A program made the position numbers and the translations under genes. From positions 86,676 through 150,675 of the forward strand of contig CALJVT010000003.1 in assembly GCA_937773555.1 (NCBI GenBank): a stretch of DNA of 64,000 bases. Direction: 5' to 3'. Under the pieces are notes generated by a model. It worked only from the letters and a program-made list of their open reading frames with translations, was not told where the DNA came from and did not search any database. Position 1 is the first letter of the stretch, and the number at the start of each line of letters is the position of its first letter. This document shows positions 36,938 to 47,286 of this stretch, piece by piece. The DNA is from an uncultured Pseudomonadales bacterium (GTDB taxonomy: Bacteria; Pseudomonadota; Gammaproteobacteria; Pseudomonadales; Balneatricaceae).

Positions 36938-38590
36938 TTGCTTATTTGGGGCTTAAAACGCGTGCAGCAGGGAATGAAACGTGCTTTTGGTGGTCGGCTT
37001 GCATACTTTATTAGGGATCGCTTTGCTGGTGTTTGGTCTGCGTTAGGCTTGGGAGTTGTGCTTACGCTTATTCTCCAAAGTAGTACGGCGTCTGCCTTGC
37101 TCGCGGCATCCTTGGGCGTTCAAGGTGAAGCTGGATTAGCACTCTTACTAGGGGCTGATGTGGGGACCACCCTGGTTGCCCTTGTTCTTTCCTTCGACCT
37201 TAGTGCACTTAGCCCATTGTTAGTGGCTATCGGTGTGTTTATGGAATTACGTGCTAAAGATAAACGCCAACATGGTGTTGGTGAGGCCCTCATGGGTCTA
37301 GGTTTAATGCTTTTGGCGTTAGGTTTGTTGCGACAACAGGCTGTGCCGCTGCAAGGTTCTGAACTCTTTAGCGAGATGCTACAGAGCTTAATTGCGGAAC
37401 CTTGGCTAGCTATTTTGTTTGCTGCTTTACTCACCTTTTTATTGCACTCTAGCTTAGTAATGGTGCTGCTGTTAGCGGGGCTAGTGGGTGCAGATGTGAT
37501 TGGTGTTCAATCGGGTTTGCTGCTCATCCTAGGGGTCAATATCGGTAGCGCTGGTATCCCAGTGTACTTGTCCCGTAAGTCGACGAACGCTAAGCGCGTG
37601 GCTCCACTAGGCAACCTACTTTTGCGTTCAATAGGCGCTATGGCGTTTTCACCCTGGGTAGCTGAGATTCATACTGGGCTTAATTACGTGAGTATGGACC
37701 CAGCATGGCAGGTGGTATTGATGCATTGCTTATTCAATGTCACGGTAGCCGCCTTTGGTATGCTAATTGTGAGTAAATTGGCAGGTTGGATCGATACGCG
37801 CTTGCCACGAGAAACTTTAGCACCTTTGCCAAGCCCTAAATACCTTAAAAATGTGCAAGATACTGCGCCCTCAGCAGCCCTGGCTAACGTAGTACGAGAT
37901 ACCCTTACAATGGGTGAGCTATTAGAGGATATGTTGCGTGAAGTGCACTTAGGCATGACTGAGCGTTATGATGCTCTCGAGAAAAAAATCCACCAAAGTG
38001 ATGATATTATTGATGATTTTCACCAGCAAATTAATGCCTACCTGTTGGAATTAGGTGGCCAAGATTTAACTGAAGATGAACGTCATCGCTGCAAAGATTT
38101 ACTATTATTTATAACTAATATAGAGCATGCTGGCGATACTTTAGAACGCAGTATGACCCTATTGCTAAAGAAGAAAAATAATTTACATATTGATTTTACT
38201 GAATACGAAAACGAGGCACTAGATTCGAGTATGAAGGCCATCTTTAAGGTGATGCCTATGTCATTTCAAGTAATGATGAGCGAAGACGTAAGCAGTGCTA
38301 GAGGTCTTATTCAAGCCAAGCACGAATTTAATACCAACCATCAGAAGTATTTAGATGGCCAGCAGCAGCGCACTATGCAAGCGGATAAAGCGAGCCCTGT
38401 AGCCCATGCTTTGTTTACTGATTTAATGAGAGACATTAAGCGTCTACATTCTCATTTTACTGCCATCGCATACCCGGTGCTCAACCGTGAAGGTGAACTA
38501 AGAACCAGTAGGTGGCGAGGTTTTAGTGAACCTAAGCTTGTGGTTAAGGATGAGGCAGCAGGCAGTGATGCAGAGGTTAAGCCTTTGTGA
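36938..38590 (+). CDS. Na/Pi cotransporter family protein with PhoU-like C-terminus
   Basis: An inner-membrane Na+/phosphate cotransporter II-type protein. The two QSST/HSSL-type repeats are LILQSSTASALLAASLG and TFLLHSSLVMVLLLAGL; hydrophobic helices cover about residues 1-290 and a helical PhoU-like domain about 310-520. The first conventional start is TTG at 36938, but the open frame continues upstream to a stop at 36863, and the upstream codons (TQLLIGLAGGVA) complete the first helix. AAGAGG at 36864-36869 followed by ATC at 36875 would fit the family N-terminus, so a non-standard start is possible. It overlaps the HAD gene by 4 bp. Confidence 0.88.
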   Translation: MLIWGLKRVQQGMKRAFGGRLAYFIRDRFAGVWSALGLGVVLTLILQSSTASALLAASLGVQGEAGLALLLGADVGTTLVALVLSFDLSALSPLLVAIGVFMELRAKDKRQHGVGEALMGLGLMLLALGLLRQQAVPLQGSELFSEMLQSLIAEPWLAILFAALLTFLLHSSLVMVLLLAGLVGADVIGVQSGLLLILGVNIGSAGIPVYLSRKSTNAKRVAPLGNLLLRSIGAMAFSPWVAEIHTGLNYVSMDPAWQVVLMHCLFNVTVAAFGMLIVSKLAGWIDTRLPRETLAPLPSPKYLKNVQDTAPSAALANVVRDTLTMGELLEDMLREVHLGMTERYDALEKKIHQSDDIIDDFHQQINAYLLELGGQDLTEDERHRCKDLLLFITNIEHAGDTLERSMTLLLKKKNNLHIDFTEYENEALDSSMKAIFKVMPMSFQVMMSEDVSSARGLIQAKHEFNTNHQKYLDGQQQRTMQADKASPVAHALFTDLMRDIKRLHSHFTAIAYPVLNREGELRTSRWRGFSEPKLVVKDEAAGSDAEVKPL

Positions 38591-39312
38591 GCATCGTAAA
38601 ACGGTCCTTCAATGCTAACAAGATCAAAGGTATCGTATTTGATAAAGATGGTACTCTATTAGACTTTCACGCTACCTGGGTGCCGCGTGCACTAGCTGCA
38701 GTGCTGGCTGTGGCCGATGGAGACCAAGGTCTGGCCTCAGCTATGCTGCAAGCTACAGGCTATGACAATGAAGAGAATCGGGTGTTAGGCGGTTCTATTT
38801 TAGCAGCAGGCAACAACCGTGATATTAGTTTGGTATGGGCACCACTGGCTCATAAGTCGGTTGATCAAGTAGAAATAGTATTGAATGACATGTTTTCAGC
38901 GTCTGATTACGGTGACAGTGTAGCGGTTAAAGACCTTAATTCTAGCTTAAAAAAATTAGCTGATTTAGGGTTGATTCTTGGTATAGCGACGATGGACAGT
39001 GAAGCGGGAATAAAAGCGACTCTTGGTCACTTTGACTGCTTGCACTTATTTGACTATGCCGTGGGTTATGATTCTGGTTTTGGCAGTAAGCCCGGCCCAG
39101 CTATGGTTTTAGGATTTTGCCAACAGACGGGGTTAAGGCCTGAGCAAGTTATGGTAGTAGGTGACAATACCCATGATATACACATGGGCCAAAGCGCTGC
39201 AGCGGGTTATAACGTGGGAGTGCTTACAGGCACTAGCACTAGGGATGAATTAGAACCTGAAGCTGATCTAGTGGTGGATTCTATTGCAGATCTTGCTACT
39301 CTCTGGTCATAA
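38587..39312 (+). CDS. HAD family hydrolase, phosphoglycolate phosphatase-like
   Basis: A 241-residue haloacid dehalogenase superfamily phosphatase. Motif I is FDKDGTLLDFHATW, motif III is around GFGSKPGPAM and motif IV is VVGDNTHDIHMG. The cap lies between motif I and II, as in Gph-type enzymes. It acts on a small phosphorylated metabolite in the cytoplasm; phosphoglycolate is a family-based guess. The GTG start is embedded in the stop of the Na/Pi gene, so the pair is coupled. Confidence 0.9.
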   Translation: MSIVKRSFNANKIKGIVFDKDGTLLDFHATWVPRALAAVLAVADGDQGLASAMLQATGYDNEENRVLGGSILAAGNNRDISLVWAPLAHKSVDQVEIVLNDMFSASDYGDSVAVKDLNSSLKKLADLGLILGIATMDSEAGIKATLGHFDCLHLFDYAVGYDSGFGSKPGPAMVLGFCQQTGLRPEQVMVVGDNTHDIHMGQSAAAGYNVGVLTGTSTRDELEPEADLVVDSIADLATLWS

Positions 39313-39423
39313 GCCATTATCGTCTCGTTTTGTTATCTTTCTACGCAGTCTAGTCTGGCCATTGTGAGTCTTGGCCTGCTATTATCTCTTCGGTGATCTC
39401 ATTCAATATACAAGGTAAATTCC

Positions 39424-39810
39424 ATGGCAAAGACCATTATATCAACAGGCAAAGCCCCAGCGGCTATTGGCACTTATTCACAAGCTGTCAAAGTAGACAA
39501 TACAGTTTATATTTCTGGACAAATTCCATTGGACCCAGAAACAATGTTGCTAGTGAGTGATGACTTTGCAGCCCAAGCTACACAAGTTTTTGAAAACTTA
39601 AAGGCTGTAGCCGAAGCCAGTGGTGGTTCCCTAGCAGATGCCGTTAAATTGAATATTTCTATGACTGATCTAGCTAACTTTCCCACCATTAATTTAATTA
39701 TGGCGACTTATTTTGACCAGCCATACCCAGCTCGTGCGGCTGTTGGCATTAATGCCTTACCCAAAGGTGCTCAGGTAGAAATTGAAGCTATTTTGCACTT
39801 AGAGTCTTGA
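39424..39810 (+). CDS. ridA: RidA family enamine/imine deaminase
   Basis: A 128-residue RidA protein (YjgF/YER057c/UK114 family). [25 protein letters not shown] and the C-terminal signature [21 protein letters not shown], with the substrate-binding arginine, are complete. RidA hydrolyses reactive 2-aminoacrylate and related imines made by PLP enzymes. It ends inside the start of the ABC exporter gene (TCTTGA overlap). Confidence 0.96.
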   Translation: MAKTIISTGKAPAAIGTYSQAVKVDNTVYISGQIPLDPETMLLVSDDFAAQATQVFENLKAVAEASGGSLADAVKLNISMTDLANFPTINLIMATYFDQPYPARAAVGINALPKGAQVEIEAILHLES

Positions 39811-41612
39811 AAAGTAATGCTAAACAAGGCTATGGACAGCATCAGATTAAGAACCTAAAAGAACTTGAATTAATAGTTCTTTTAAAAACTTTGTGGCCCT
39901 ATCTTATGATTCATAAGGCAAGGGTCATTATTGCTATGGCTTTGTTAGTGAGTTCAAAAGGCGTAGCATTTCTCATTCCTTGGACCTTCAAGCATATCGT
40001 TGATGCTTTTGATGGTGGCAGTCCAGAACAACTATTAATGATCCCCTTGGGTTTTGTGCTGCTATATGGTGGCCTGCGTTTTGGTTCAGTATTTTTAGGC
40101 GAACTGCGTGACGCAGTATTTAGCCGAGTGACCGAAAGTGCTATGCGTAAAGTTGGTTTAGAAGTGTTCGCCCATTTGCACCAGCTTGAACTCGATTTTC
40201 ATCTTAGCCGCCAAACTGGAGGCATCTCCCGTGACATAGACCGTGGTACTAATGGCATCAACTTTATGATGCGCTTTATGGTGTTTAACATTCTACCTAC
40301 TATTCTTGAGCTAATTGGGGTGATGCTCATTTTGTTGTTAGCCTTTGACGTTTGGTTTTCTGCAGTCACTTTAGTCTGTGTAGTGGTCTATGTAGTGTTT
40401 AGCATTAAAACTACAGAATGGCGCACTCGCTTTGTAAAAGAAGCCAATCGGTTGGATAGCAAGTCCAGTACCCGTGCAGTAGACAGCTTATTGAATTACG
40501 AAACAGTGAAGTATTTTAATAACGAAGCCTTTGAAGCTGAGCAATACAATGTGAACCTACAAGCTTGGGAACAGGCACGTGTAGATAACCGTTTATCCCT
40601 AGCACTGCTTAATTCCGGGCAAGCCTTAATTATTGGTTTAGGGGTGACCTGTTTGATGTATTTGGCAGCTAAAGGCGTTGCTGATGGTTCCATGACTATT
40701 GGTGATTTGGTAATGGTAAACTTGTATTTGCTACAGTTATTTGTGCCACTAAGTGCCTTAGGTTTTATTTATCGGGAGATACGCCGAGCCCTGTCTGACA
40801 TTGAGAATATGTTTGGCCTATTAAAACGCCAGTCCACAGTGCAAGATAAAACTGATGCCCCCATCATCAATGTTCAGCATGCAGCTATAGAGTTTGAACA
40901 GGTTGATTTTAGTTACCAAAACCAGCGTCAAATTCTAAAAAAACTTAGTTTCAGCGTAGCTCCAGGGGAAAAAGTGGCCATTGTAGGCCCCAGTGGCTCT
41001 GGTAAGTCTACCATTGGGCGGCTGCTATTTCGGTTTTATGATATCAGTGTGGGCGCCATTCGCATTGATGGCCAGGACTTGAGAGATGTTCAGCAACTCA
41101 GCTTAAGGCAAGCTATTGGTGTAGTGCCCCAAGACACCGTTCTGTTTAATGATACTATTTGGAATAACGTGGCTTATGGCTGCACAGATGCCAGCGATGA
41201 AGCTATTTGGAAAGCCATTGATATGGCTTCTCTGCGCACTTTTGTAGAGTCTATTCCTGAAGGCGTGCAAACCATTGTAGGTGAACGCGGCCTAAAGGTA
41301 TCTGGCGGTGAAAAGCAACGTATTGCTATCGCTAGAGTGCTACTTAAAAATCCATCAATATTACTGTTTGATGAAGCGACTTCAGCACTAGATTCTGAAT
41401 CTGAGCGAAGTATTCTTAAAGCTTTGGCACAAATATCAGCTAACAAAACCACCATTGTGATTGCTCATCGGTTATCTACTATTGTGGATGCAGATCGAAT
41501 TCTGGTCATTGATGATGGTAAACTTGTGGAGCAGGGCAGTCATCAAGAGTTACTCACTCACGGTGGCCACTATGCTAGATTATGGCAAATGCAGCAGACG
41601 TCTAATGCGTAA
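39807..41612 (+). CDS. ABC transporter, fused permease/ATPase, Atm1/ABCB7-like
   Basis: A 601-residue half-transporter: six transmembrane helices (about residues 30-320) followed by a nucleotide-binding domain with Walker [10 protein letters not shown], signature [16 protein letters not shown] and Walker [16 protein letters not shown]. The segment [20 protein letters not shown] and [17 protein letters not shown] are hallmarks of the Atm1/HMT1 group, which exports glutathione-linked or metal-thiol compounds. Start is TTG at 39807, coupled to ridA. It is convergent with the aminotransferase gene, overlapping by 11 bp. Confidence 0.92.
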   Translation: MKSNAKQGYGQHQIKNLKELELIVLLKTLWPYLMIHKARVIIAMALLVSSKGVAFLIPWTFKHIVDAFDGGSPEQLLMIPLGFVLLYGGLRFGSVFLGELRDAVFSRVTESAMRKVGLEVFAHLHQLELDFHLSRQTGGISRDIDRGTNGINFMMRFMVFNILPTILELIGVMLILLLAFDVWFSAVTLVCVVVYVVFSIKTTEWRTRFVKEANRLDSKSSTRAVDSLLNYETVKYFNNEAFEAEQYNVNLQAWEQARVDNRLSLALLNSGQALIIGLGVTCLMYLAAKGVADGSMTIGDLVMVNLYLLQLFVPLSALGFIYREIRRALSDIENMFGLLKRQSTVQDKTDAPIINVQHAAIEFEQVDFSYQNQRQILKKLSFSVAPGEKVAIVGPSGSGKSTIGRLLFRFYDISVGAIRIDGQDLRDVQQLSLRQAIGVVPQDTVLFNDTIWNNVAYGCTDASDEAIWKAIDMASLRTFVESIPEGVQTIVGERGLKVSGGEKQRIAIARVLLKNPSILLFDEATSALDSESERSILKALAQISANKTTIVIAHRLSTIVDADRILVIDDGKLVEQGSHQELLTHGGHYARLWQMQQTSNA

Positions 41613-42792
41613 AAAACTGCTTTAAGCGCCCACAGGCTAGCTGCAAAACAGCCATGTCTGTGGCATAAGAAAGACGAAAATGATCCGGCAGGCCAAAAGC
41701 ACTGCCAGGCACTAGCGCCACCCCAGTGCTGGCCAATAGGTGTTTTAATAGGTCTACATCATTCTGGTAATTTAGCTGAGCCATTGCCCCACTGCAATCT
41801 ACGAAGCTATAAAAAGTCCCTTGGCTAGGTAAAGCCTTAAGTCCTGGCATCATGTTGATCTGCTCAACAACATAATTGTGCCTGCGTTGATATGCCTTGA
41901 CCATAGGGGCTAATATGCCCTGAGGACCCTCTAAGGCGGCTAGGGCGGCTGCTTGACTAATGCTGCTTGCGCACGAGCTAGATTCTACCTGCACATTGGT
42001 CATAGCGGCGATAATAGCTTCTGGACCAACAGCATAACCAATTCGCCAACCCGTCATGGCATAGGCTTTGGATACACCATTGACTAACACGCAGCGATTA
42101 ATGAGATCTGGACATACATTCAGCAAATTTACCAAAGGCTCTTGGCCCCAATAAATATGTTCGTATATATCGTCACTTACAATGATAACGTGTGGATTCA
42201 CCCGCAGTACTTTACCAATAGCCATTAATTCGCTAGGGCTATAGGCTTGACCACTGGGGTTGCTTGGGCTATTGAGTATTAATAATTTAGTAGCAGGTGT
42301 AATTGCATCGGCCAGTTGTGTAGCCGTCAGTTTAAAGGCTTGAGATGCTGGACAAGGTATAGTGACACACGTGGCGCCAGCCATGGTCACCATGGCCGAA
42401 TAAGACACCCAGTAGGGTGCTGGCAGAATCACTTGGTCACCCACATTTAAGAGGGCAACAGTGAGGTTGTAGATGCTTTGTTTAGCACCATTACTCACTA
42501 AAACCTGTTGCATCTGGTAGCTGAGCAGGTTGTCTCGTTGGTATTTATCACACACAGCCTGGCGTAAGGCCAAGGTCCCGGCTACATTGGTGTAGCGTGT
42601 TTGGCCAGCATTCATAGCCATCATTGCGGCTTCGATGACGTGGTTAGGGGTATCAAAATCTGGCTCACCAACAGCTAGATTGATCACGTCCTCTCCCTCA
42701 GCTTTCATTTGTGAGGCAAGGTTACTAATGCTCACCGTAGCAGAGGGCGTAAAAGAATGTAATCGTTGCGAAAGAGGCCACGTCACTGGCAT
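41602..42792 (-). CDS. Class I pyridoxal phosphate-dependent aminotransferase (aspartate type)
   Basis: A 396-residue fold-type I aminotransferase. The PLP lysine is in VNGVSKAYAMTGWRIGYAVG; NSPSNPSGQAYSP and the arginine in FRLSYATDM complete the active site. It belongs to the AspC/AatA group. A similar aminotransferase is divergent from uvrB in pseudomonads, which supports both the identification and the taxonomic placement. It overlaps the 3' end of the exporter gene by 11 bp. Confidence 0.92.
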   Translation of the reverse strand: MPVTWPLSQRLHSFTPSATVSISNLASQMKAEGEDVINLAVGEPDFDTPNHVIEAAMMAMNAGQTRYTNVAGTLALRQAVCDKYQRDNLLSYQMQQVLVSNGAKQSIYNLTVALLNVGDQVILPAPYWVSYSAMVTMAGATCVTIPCPASQAFKLTATQLADAITPATKLLILNSPSNPSGQAYSPSELMAIGKVLRVNPHVIIVSDDIYEHIYWGQEPLVNLLNVCPDLINRCVLVNGVSKAYAMTGWRIGYAVGPEAIIAAMTNVQVESSSCASSISQAAALAALEGPQGILAPMVKAYQRRHNYVVEQINMMPGLKALPSQGTFYSFVDCSGAMAQLNYQNDVDLLKHLLASTGVALVPGSAFGLPDHFRLSYATDMAVLQLACGRLKQFFTH

Positions 42793-42869
42793 AACTCCGT
42801 TATACTATTGGGTTTGCTGGTTAGGGTATCACGCTAGGCCCTAGATAATGAATCCAAATGACATAAATA

Positions 42870-44897
42870 ATGAATCCTCTATTTGAATTGAAGTCAAAAT
42901 TTGAGCCTGCTGGTGATCAGCCGACGGCTATTAAACAGTTGATAGAAGGCGTTGATGCTGGCTTAGCTGCGCAAACATTACTTGGTGTGACTGGCTCAGG
43001 CAAAACGTTTACTATTGCTAAGGTGATTGAAAAAGTGCAACGGCCTACGCTGGTTATGGTGCATAACAAAACCTTGGCAGCGCAGTTATATGGTGAGTTT
43101 AAGGAGTTCTTCCCTAATAATTCGGTAGAATACTTTGTATCTTACTACGACTACTATCAGCCAGAAGCCTATGTGCCAGCATCAGACACCTTTATCGACA
43201 AAGACTCATCTGTAAACGAACACATTGAGCAAATGCGCCTGTCGGCTACTAAGGCGTTATTAGAACGGTCTGACACTATTATTGTTGCCACTGTGTCTGC
43301 CATTTATGGTTTGGGTGACCCAGAGCTTTACCATAAAATGGTGCTGCACCTAAACCGTGGTGACAAGTGGGAACAGCGTGATTTAGTGCGGCGCTTGGCA
43401 GAGCTCCAATACAAGCGCAATGATTTAGATTTTCACCGTGCCACTTATCGGGTGCGTGGTGACGTGATTGATGTGTTTCCTGCAGAATCTGATGAAGAAG
43501 CAGTACGCATTGAATTGTTTGATGACGAAATAGAGCGCTTAAGCTACTTTGATCCTCTCACCGGTCAAGTATTGCGCAAAGTACCACGGCTTACTATCTA
43601 CCCAAAAACTCACTATGTTACGCCCAGAGAAACCTTGTTAAGCGCCATTGACGAGATTGAGCTTGAGCTTAAAGACCGTTTGGAGTATTTCCGCGAAAAC
43701 GACAAGTTAGTAGAAGCGCAGCGATTAGAGCAGCGCACCCGTTACGACATAGAAATGATTCGAGAGCTTGGGTTTTGTTCGGGCATAGAAAACTATTCAC
43801 ACTACTTGTCTGGTCGTAAGCCTGGCGAGCCACCACCTACGCTATTTGATTATTTGCCAGCAGAGGCTTTGTTGGTCATGGATGAGTCTCACGTGAGCGT
43901 GCCGCAGCTAGGTGCTATGTACAAAGGTGACAGGTCGCGCAAAGAAACACTGGTGCAGTACGGCTTTAGACTGCCCACGGCCCTTGATAACAGGCCCATG
44001 AAGTTTGAAGAGTGGGAAGACATTGCGCCACAAAAGATTTTCGTGTCAGCTACGCCTAGCGTGTATGAAAATGAACATGCCGACTGCATAGTAGAGCAGG
44101 TGGTCAGACCTACAGGCTTAATCGATCCGCCTATTGAGATACGTCCAGCCACATCTCAAGTCGATGACTTGATGTCTGAAATCAATATTCGCGCTGCTAA
44201 AGATGAGCGTGTTTTAGCCATTGTGTTAACCAAGCGCATGGCTGAAGACTTAACAGATTATTTGCATGAGCACGGTATTAGAGTGCGCTATTTGCACTCA
44301 GACATCGATACTGTGGAACGGGTAGAAATAGTGCGAGACCTCCGCCTTGGTGAGTTTGACGTATTGGTAGGCATAAACCTTTTACGAGAGGGCTTAGATA
44401 TGCCTGAAGTGTCTTTGGTGGCTATTCTTGATGCAGACAAAGAAGGCTTTTTGCGTTCAGAGCGTTCGCTTATTCAAACCATAGGCCGAGCTGCACGAAA
44501 CTTAAATGGTAGGGCTATTTTGTATGCTGAAAAGATTACTGGCTCCATGCAACGCGCTATGGACGAGACGGATCGTAGGCGTGATTTGCAGATCGAACAC
44601 AACAAAATCAATAACATCACACCTAAAGGTGTGGTTAAGTCTGTGCAAGACATCATGGAGGGTGCCTACACGCCAGGCTCTGGTAAAAACAAAGGTAGTA
44701 AGTCGGGTAAAAAGTCAGATCAAGATGATTTAGATTACACCACTGATAGTGAGCTGCTCAATAGCAAGCAGCTGGCTAAGCTTATAGGCAAAACTGAAGA
44801 TGCGATGTATGAAGCGTCGAAAAATTTAAAGTTTGAGCAAGCAGGTCGCTATCGCGATCAGTTGCATCACCTTAAAATACAGATGATGAGCCGTTAG
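42870..44897 (+). CDS. uvrB: Excinuclease ABC subunit B
   Basis: A full-length 675-residue UvrB, the damage-verifying helicase-like subunit of nucleotide excision repair. Walker [14 protein letters not shown], the beta-hairpin region with [12 protein letters not shown], the DEAD-like [11 protein letters not shown] and the UVR domain near the C-terminus ([19 protein letters not shown]) are present. It starts 77 bp after the divergent aminotransferase start. Its stop is 7 bp from the convergent iclR gene, leaving no terminator. Confidence 0.98.
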   Translation: MNPLFELKSKFEPAGDQPTAIKQLIEGVDAGLAAQTLLGVTGSGKTFTIAKVIEKVQRPTLVMVHNKTLAAQLYGEFKEFFPNNSVEYFVSYYDYYQPEAYVPASDTFIDKDSSVNEHIEQMRLSATKALLERSDTIIVATVSAIYGLGDPELYHKMVLHLNRGDKWEQRDLVRRLAELQYKRNDLDFHRATYRVRGDVIDVFPAESDEEAVRIELFDDEIERLSYFDPLTGQVLRKVPRLTIYPKTHYVTPRETLLSAIDEIELELKDRLEYFRENDKLVEAQRLEQRTRYDIEMIRELGFCSGIENYSHYLSGRKPGEPPPTLFDYLPAEALLVMDESHVSVPQLGAMYKGDRSRKETLVQYGFRLPTALDNRPMKFEEWEDIAPQKIFVSATPSVYENEHADCIVEQVVRPTGLIDPPIEIRPATSQVDDLMSEINIRAAKDERVLAIVLTKRMAEDLTDYLHEHGIRVRYLHSDIDTVERVEIVRDLRLGEFDVLVGINLLREGLDMPEVSLVAILDADKEGFLRSERSLIQTIGRAARNLNGRAILYAEKITGSMQRAMDETDRRRDLQIEHNKINNITPKGVVKSVQDIMEGAYTPGSGKNKGSKSGKKSDQDDLDYTTDSELLNSKQLAKLIGKTEDAMYEASKNLKFEQAGRYRDQLHHLKIQMMSR

Positions 44898-44904
44898 GTG
44901 TTAG

Positions 44905-45690
44905 TTAACTACCGCTAGTGGGGTGCAAATAAAGCTCAGCTTCAGTGCTTACCGCTTTAGTGATGGTATCGAGAACGCCCCTATATTGCGTTAAATCTTC
45001 TACTGTGTGCCGAGAGGTAGACGTAGCGATTGAGATGGCACCCATCACCTGGCCTGATGACGTTAAAATAGGTGCGGCGATACTAATGATGCCGTTTTCG
45101 TGTTCTTCTTTGTCATAAGCCACCCCTTCACGTTTAATAGTGATTAATTCGTCCAGTAAAGCCTCTTTGTTTGTGATTGTGGTGTTGGTAAACTTTATAT
45201 AAGTTTGCCTTTGCAGTGCATAGTCTTGCCGTTCTGGTTGCATATAAGCCAGCATCACCTTGCCCACTCCAGTGCAGTGGGCTGGAGCAATACGCCCAAC
45301 TTGGGCTAGTGTTTCAAAGCGCTGTGACGTATGGCGCTTGTCTATAAAGAGCACTTGTCCATTTTCAATTTGGGCCAAATGCACAGTTTCGCCTACTTCA
45401 CTAGCCAATTGGTTCAAATAAGGCGATGCGATAGGCCCTAAGGAAGCTTGTTTCCAAGCATGATGCGCAAGGCGAACTAAACGCATACCCAGGGAATACT
45501 TCTGGCTTTCTGCATCATAGCTGAGCATTGCCTGGCTGGTCATAGTTTGTAACAAACGGTAGGTAGTGGCTTTTGGAAAAGGGCTCAACGCTAAAATGTT
45601 ATTGAAACGCAAAGACTGCTCGGCATCTGCAATAATATCGAGCATTAGTAAGGCCTTGCCTACGGTTCCATCCTTTAGCGCGTGGTTCAT
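44905..45690 (-). CDS. IclR family transcriptional regulator
   Basis: A 261-residue IclR protein: an N-terminal winged helix (LSPFPKATTYRLLQTMTSQ) and a C-terminal effector domain with VHLAQIENGQVLFIDKR, AHCTGVGKVMLAYM and GAISIATSTSRH. It is the only regulator in the galactoside region and so is the likely repressor or activator of the ABC-importer and catabolic operons. It is transcribed leftward, like the importer ATPase gene 271 bp upstream of it. Confidence 0.92.
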   Translation of the reverse strand: MNHALKDGTVGKALLMLDIIADAEQSLRFNNILALSPFPKATTYRLLQTMTSQAMLSYDAESQKYSLGMRLVRLAHHAWKQASLGPIASPYLNQLASEVGETVHLAQIENGQVLFIDKRHTSQRFETLAQVGRIAPAHCTGVGKVMLAYMQPERQDYALQRQTYIKFTNTTITNKEALLDELITIKREGVAYDKEEHENGIISIAAPILTSSGQVMGAISIATSTSRHTVEDLTQYRGVLDTITKAVSTEAELYLHPTSGS

Positions 45691-45961
45691 AGTGGTGTCA
45701 CTTGTCTTGTGTGGGTCATAGTAAGCGCCAATATCAATGCAAATTCCATATAATGAGACTTCGTAGGCTAGCAGTTTGTATTTAAGCTGGCAATTGTTTT
45801 AAGTCGCTTCTAAAACCTTCATAAGCGATACACCACACCCATTTACGCTGCCTTCAATAATAGAGATATCTACTCTACTGTTGTTCGTTAACTAATGGGT
45901 CTGAAGAGGACCTCTTGATGACCACTATAAACACACTAGCGTGTTGACTAAGGCTGAAATA
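45691..45961. other. 271-bp region between the ATPase and iclR genes
   Basis: Probably holds the iclR promoter. A perfect 13-bp dyad, AAGAGGACCTCTT, is at 45904-45916, and an 8-bp palindrome AGATATCT is near 45865. Neither equals the arms of the dyads at 47.1-47.3 kb. No coding sequence is convincing. Confidence 0.4.
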
Positions 45962-47023
45962 TTAACGAATACGTAGCTCTGTTTGAGTGTCAAATAGCAT
46001 CACCTCGTCTATGTCTAACGCTAGATTAATGGTTTCCACGCCACGCTCTAGAACACTACCGCGCTGCTCTATAATAAGCTTTTCGCCAGTGCTTGTTTGC
46101 AAGTGCACATAGGATACGCCGCCCAAATGTTCAATAATATCGACTTTAAACGGATTGGGATGCTCACTCTCTACAAAATGCTGAGGGCGGATACCAACCA
46201 CCAGTTTTGTCCCGTCTGCAGGAAGCGTTGCACGAGATGGCACTGCTATATTATTTAACCCAGGCACCTTTATTTTGCCTTCTTCTACAACAGCGCCTAA
46301 AAAGTTCATGCCTGGAGAGCCAATGAAGCCAGCAACAAATTTGTTAACTGGGTTGTTGTATAGTTCTAGTGGAGAGCCCACTTGTTCAATTTTTCCAGCC
46401 CTTAGCACTACGATCTTATCAGCCATGGTCATGGCTTCTACTTGATCGTGGGTGACATAAATCATGGTTGCACCTAACTCTTTGTGAAGATGAGCAAGTT
46501 CAACACGCATTTCTACTCTTAATTCGGCGTCTAAGTTAGACAGTGGCTCATCAAACAAGAACACTTCTGGGCCACGCACAATGGCGCGACCAATGGCAAC
46601 GCGCTGGCGCTGGCCACCTGACAACGCACGTGGCTTGCGGTCAAGGTACGGGTTTAGTTGTAATATGTTAGAAGCGTGATCTACTTTTTTGATAATTTCA
46701 AGCTTAGGCACCTTATTCATTTTAAGCCCAAAGCTCATGTTTTCTCGCACGGTCATGTGCGGGTACAACGCATAGGTCTGAAACACCATAGCCACACCGC
46801 GCTCCGAGGGGTCTGCTGTCGTAACATCACGCTCACCAATACTAATGTTGCCTGAAGTAATGTCTTCTAACCCAGCAATCATGCGAAGAAGAGTGGACTT
46901 TCCACACCCAGAGGGCCCTACAAAAACACAAAAATCTCCCGCTTCAATATGTAAGTCCACCCCATGGATAACACGGATGTCATCGTAGTTTTTGGTGGCA
47001 TTGATTAAAGAAACGCTAGACAT
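45962..47023 (-). CDS. Sugar ABC importer ATP-binding protein (UgpC/MalK-like)
   Basis: A 353-residue MalK/UgpC-type ATPase. Walker A GPSGCGKST, signature LSGGQRQRVAIGRAIV, Walker B VFLFDEPLSNLDAELR and the H-loop YVTHDQVEAMTMAD are intact; a C-terminal TOBE domain follows (VVGIRPQHF at about residue 280). It powers the importer whose binding protein and permeases are encoded on the other strand. The two units are divergent across a 263-bp regulatory region. Confidence 0.93.
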   Translation of the reverse strand: MSSVSLINATKNYDDIRVIHGVDLHIEAGDFCVFVGPSGCGKSTLLRMIAGLEDITSGNISIGERDVTTADPSERGVAMVFQTYALYPHMTVRENMSFGLKMNKVPKLEIIKKVDHASNILQLNPYLDRKPRALSGGQRQRVAIGRAIVRGPEVFLFDEPLSNLDAELRVEMRVELAHLHKELGATMIYVTHDQVEAMTMADKIVVLRAGKIEQVGSPLELYNNPVNKFVAGFIGSPGMNFLGAVVEEGKIKVPGLNNIAVPSRATLPADGTKLVVGIRPQHFVESEHPNPFKVDIIEHLGGVSYVHLQTSTGEKLIIEQRGSVLERGVETINLALDIDEVMLFDTQTELRIR

Positions 47024-47112
47024 GGTTGTAACCCTTTTGTGTTTACTTCATATAAGATGCGGCAATGTCACTTTATTTCTATCTAATGTAGTCTTTAATG
47101 TAGCCTACAGCA

Positions 47113-47131
47113 CAGATAACCATGTTATCTG
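47113..47131. promoter_or_regulatory. Perfect 19-bp dyad, candidate IclR operator
   Basis: CAGATAACCATGTTATCTG has perfect 8-bp arms around a 3-base centre. It lies between the divergent ATPase and binding-protein genes, about 90 bp before the ATPase start. A shorter relative with the same outer arms is at 47245-47260. Binding by the local IclR protein is inferred. Confidence 0.55.
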
Positions 47132-47194
47132 ACTTTATTGTATTAATACGTGCCTAGAATAGTGGTTTCGAAGCTGTATAAAACGAGAAAGTGT

Positions 47195-47224
47195 TTGACA
47201 AAACCACCTTCTCATATTTATTAT
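47195..47224 (+). promoter_or_regulatory. Sigma-70 promoter of the galactoside operon
   Basis: TTGACA (47195-47200) and TATTAT (47219-47224) are separated by 18 bases. The expected start near 47231 gives a leader of about 55 bases to the binding-protein ATG. Confidence 0.65.
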
Positions 47225-47244
47225 TCCATTGCAATAATTGAAAA

Positions 47245-47260
47245 CAGATCCCATTATCTG
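47245..47260. promoter_or_regulatory. Second dyad CAGAT-N6-ATCTG in the leader
   Basis: CAGATCCCATTATCTG shares the CAGAT...ATCTG arms of the 47113 dyad. It lies just downstream of the predicted transcription start, a usual place for a repressor site. Confidence 0.45.
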
Positions 47261-47286
47261 GAACTTAATAACAACGGAGAACCACA

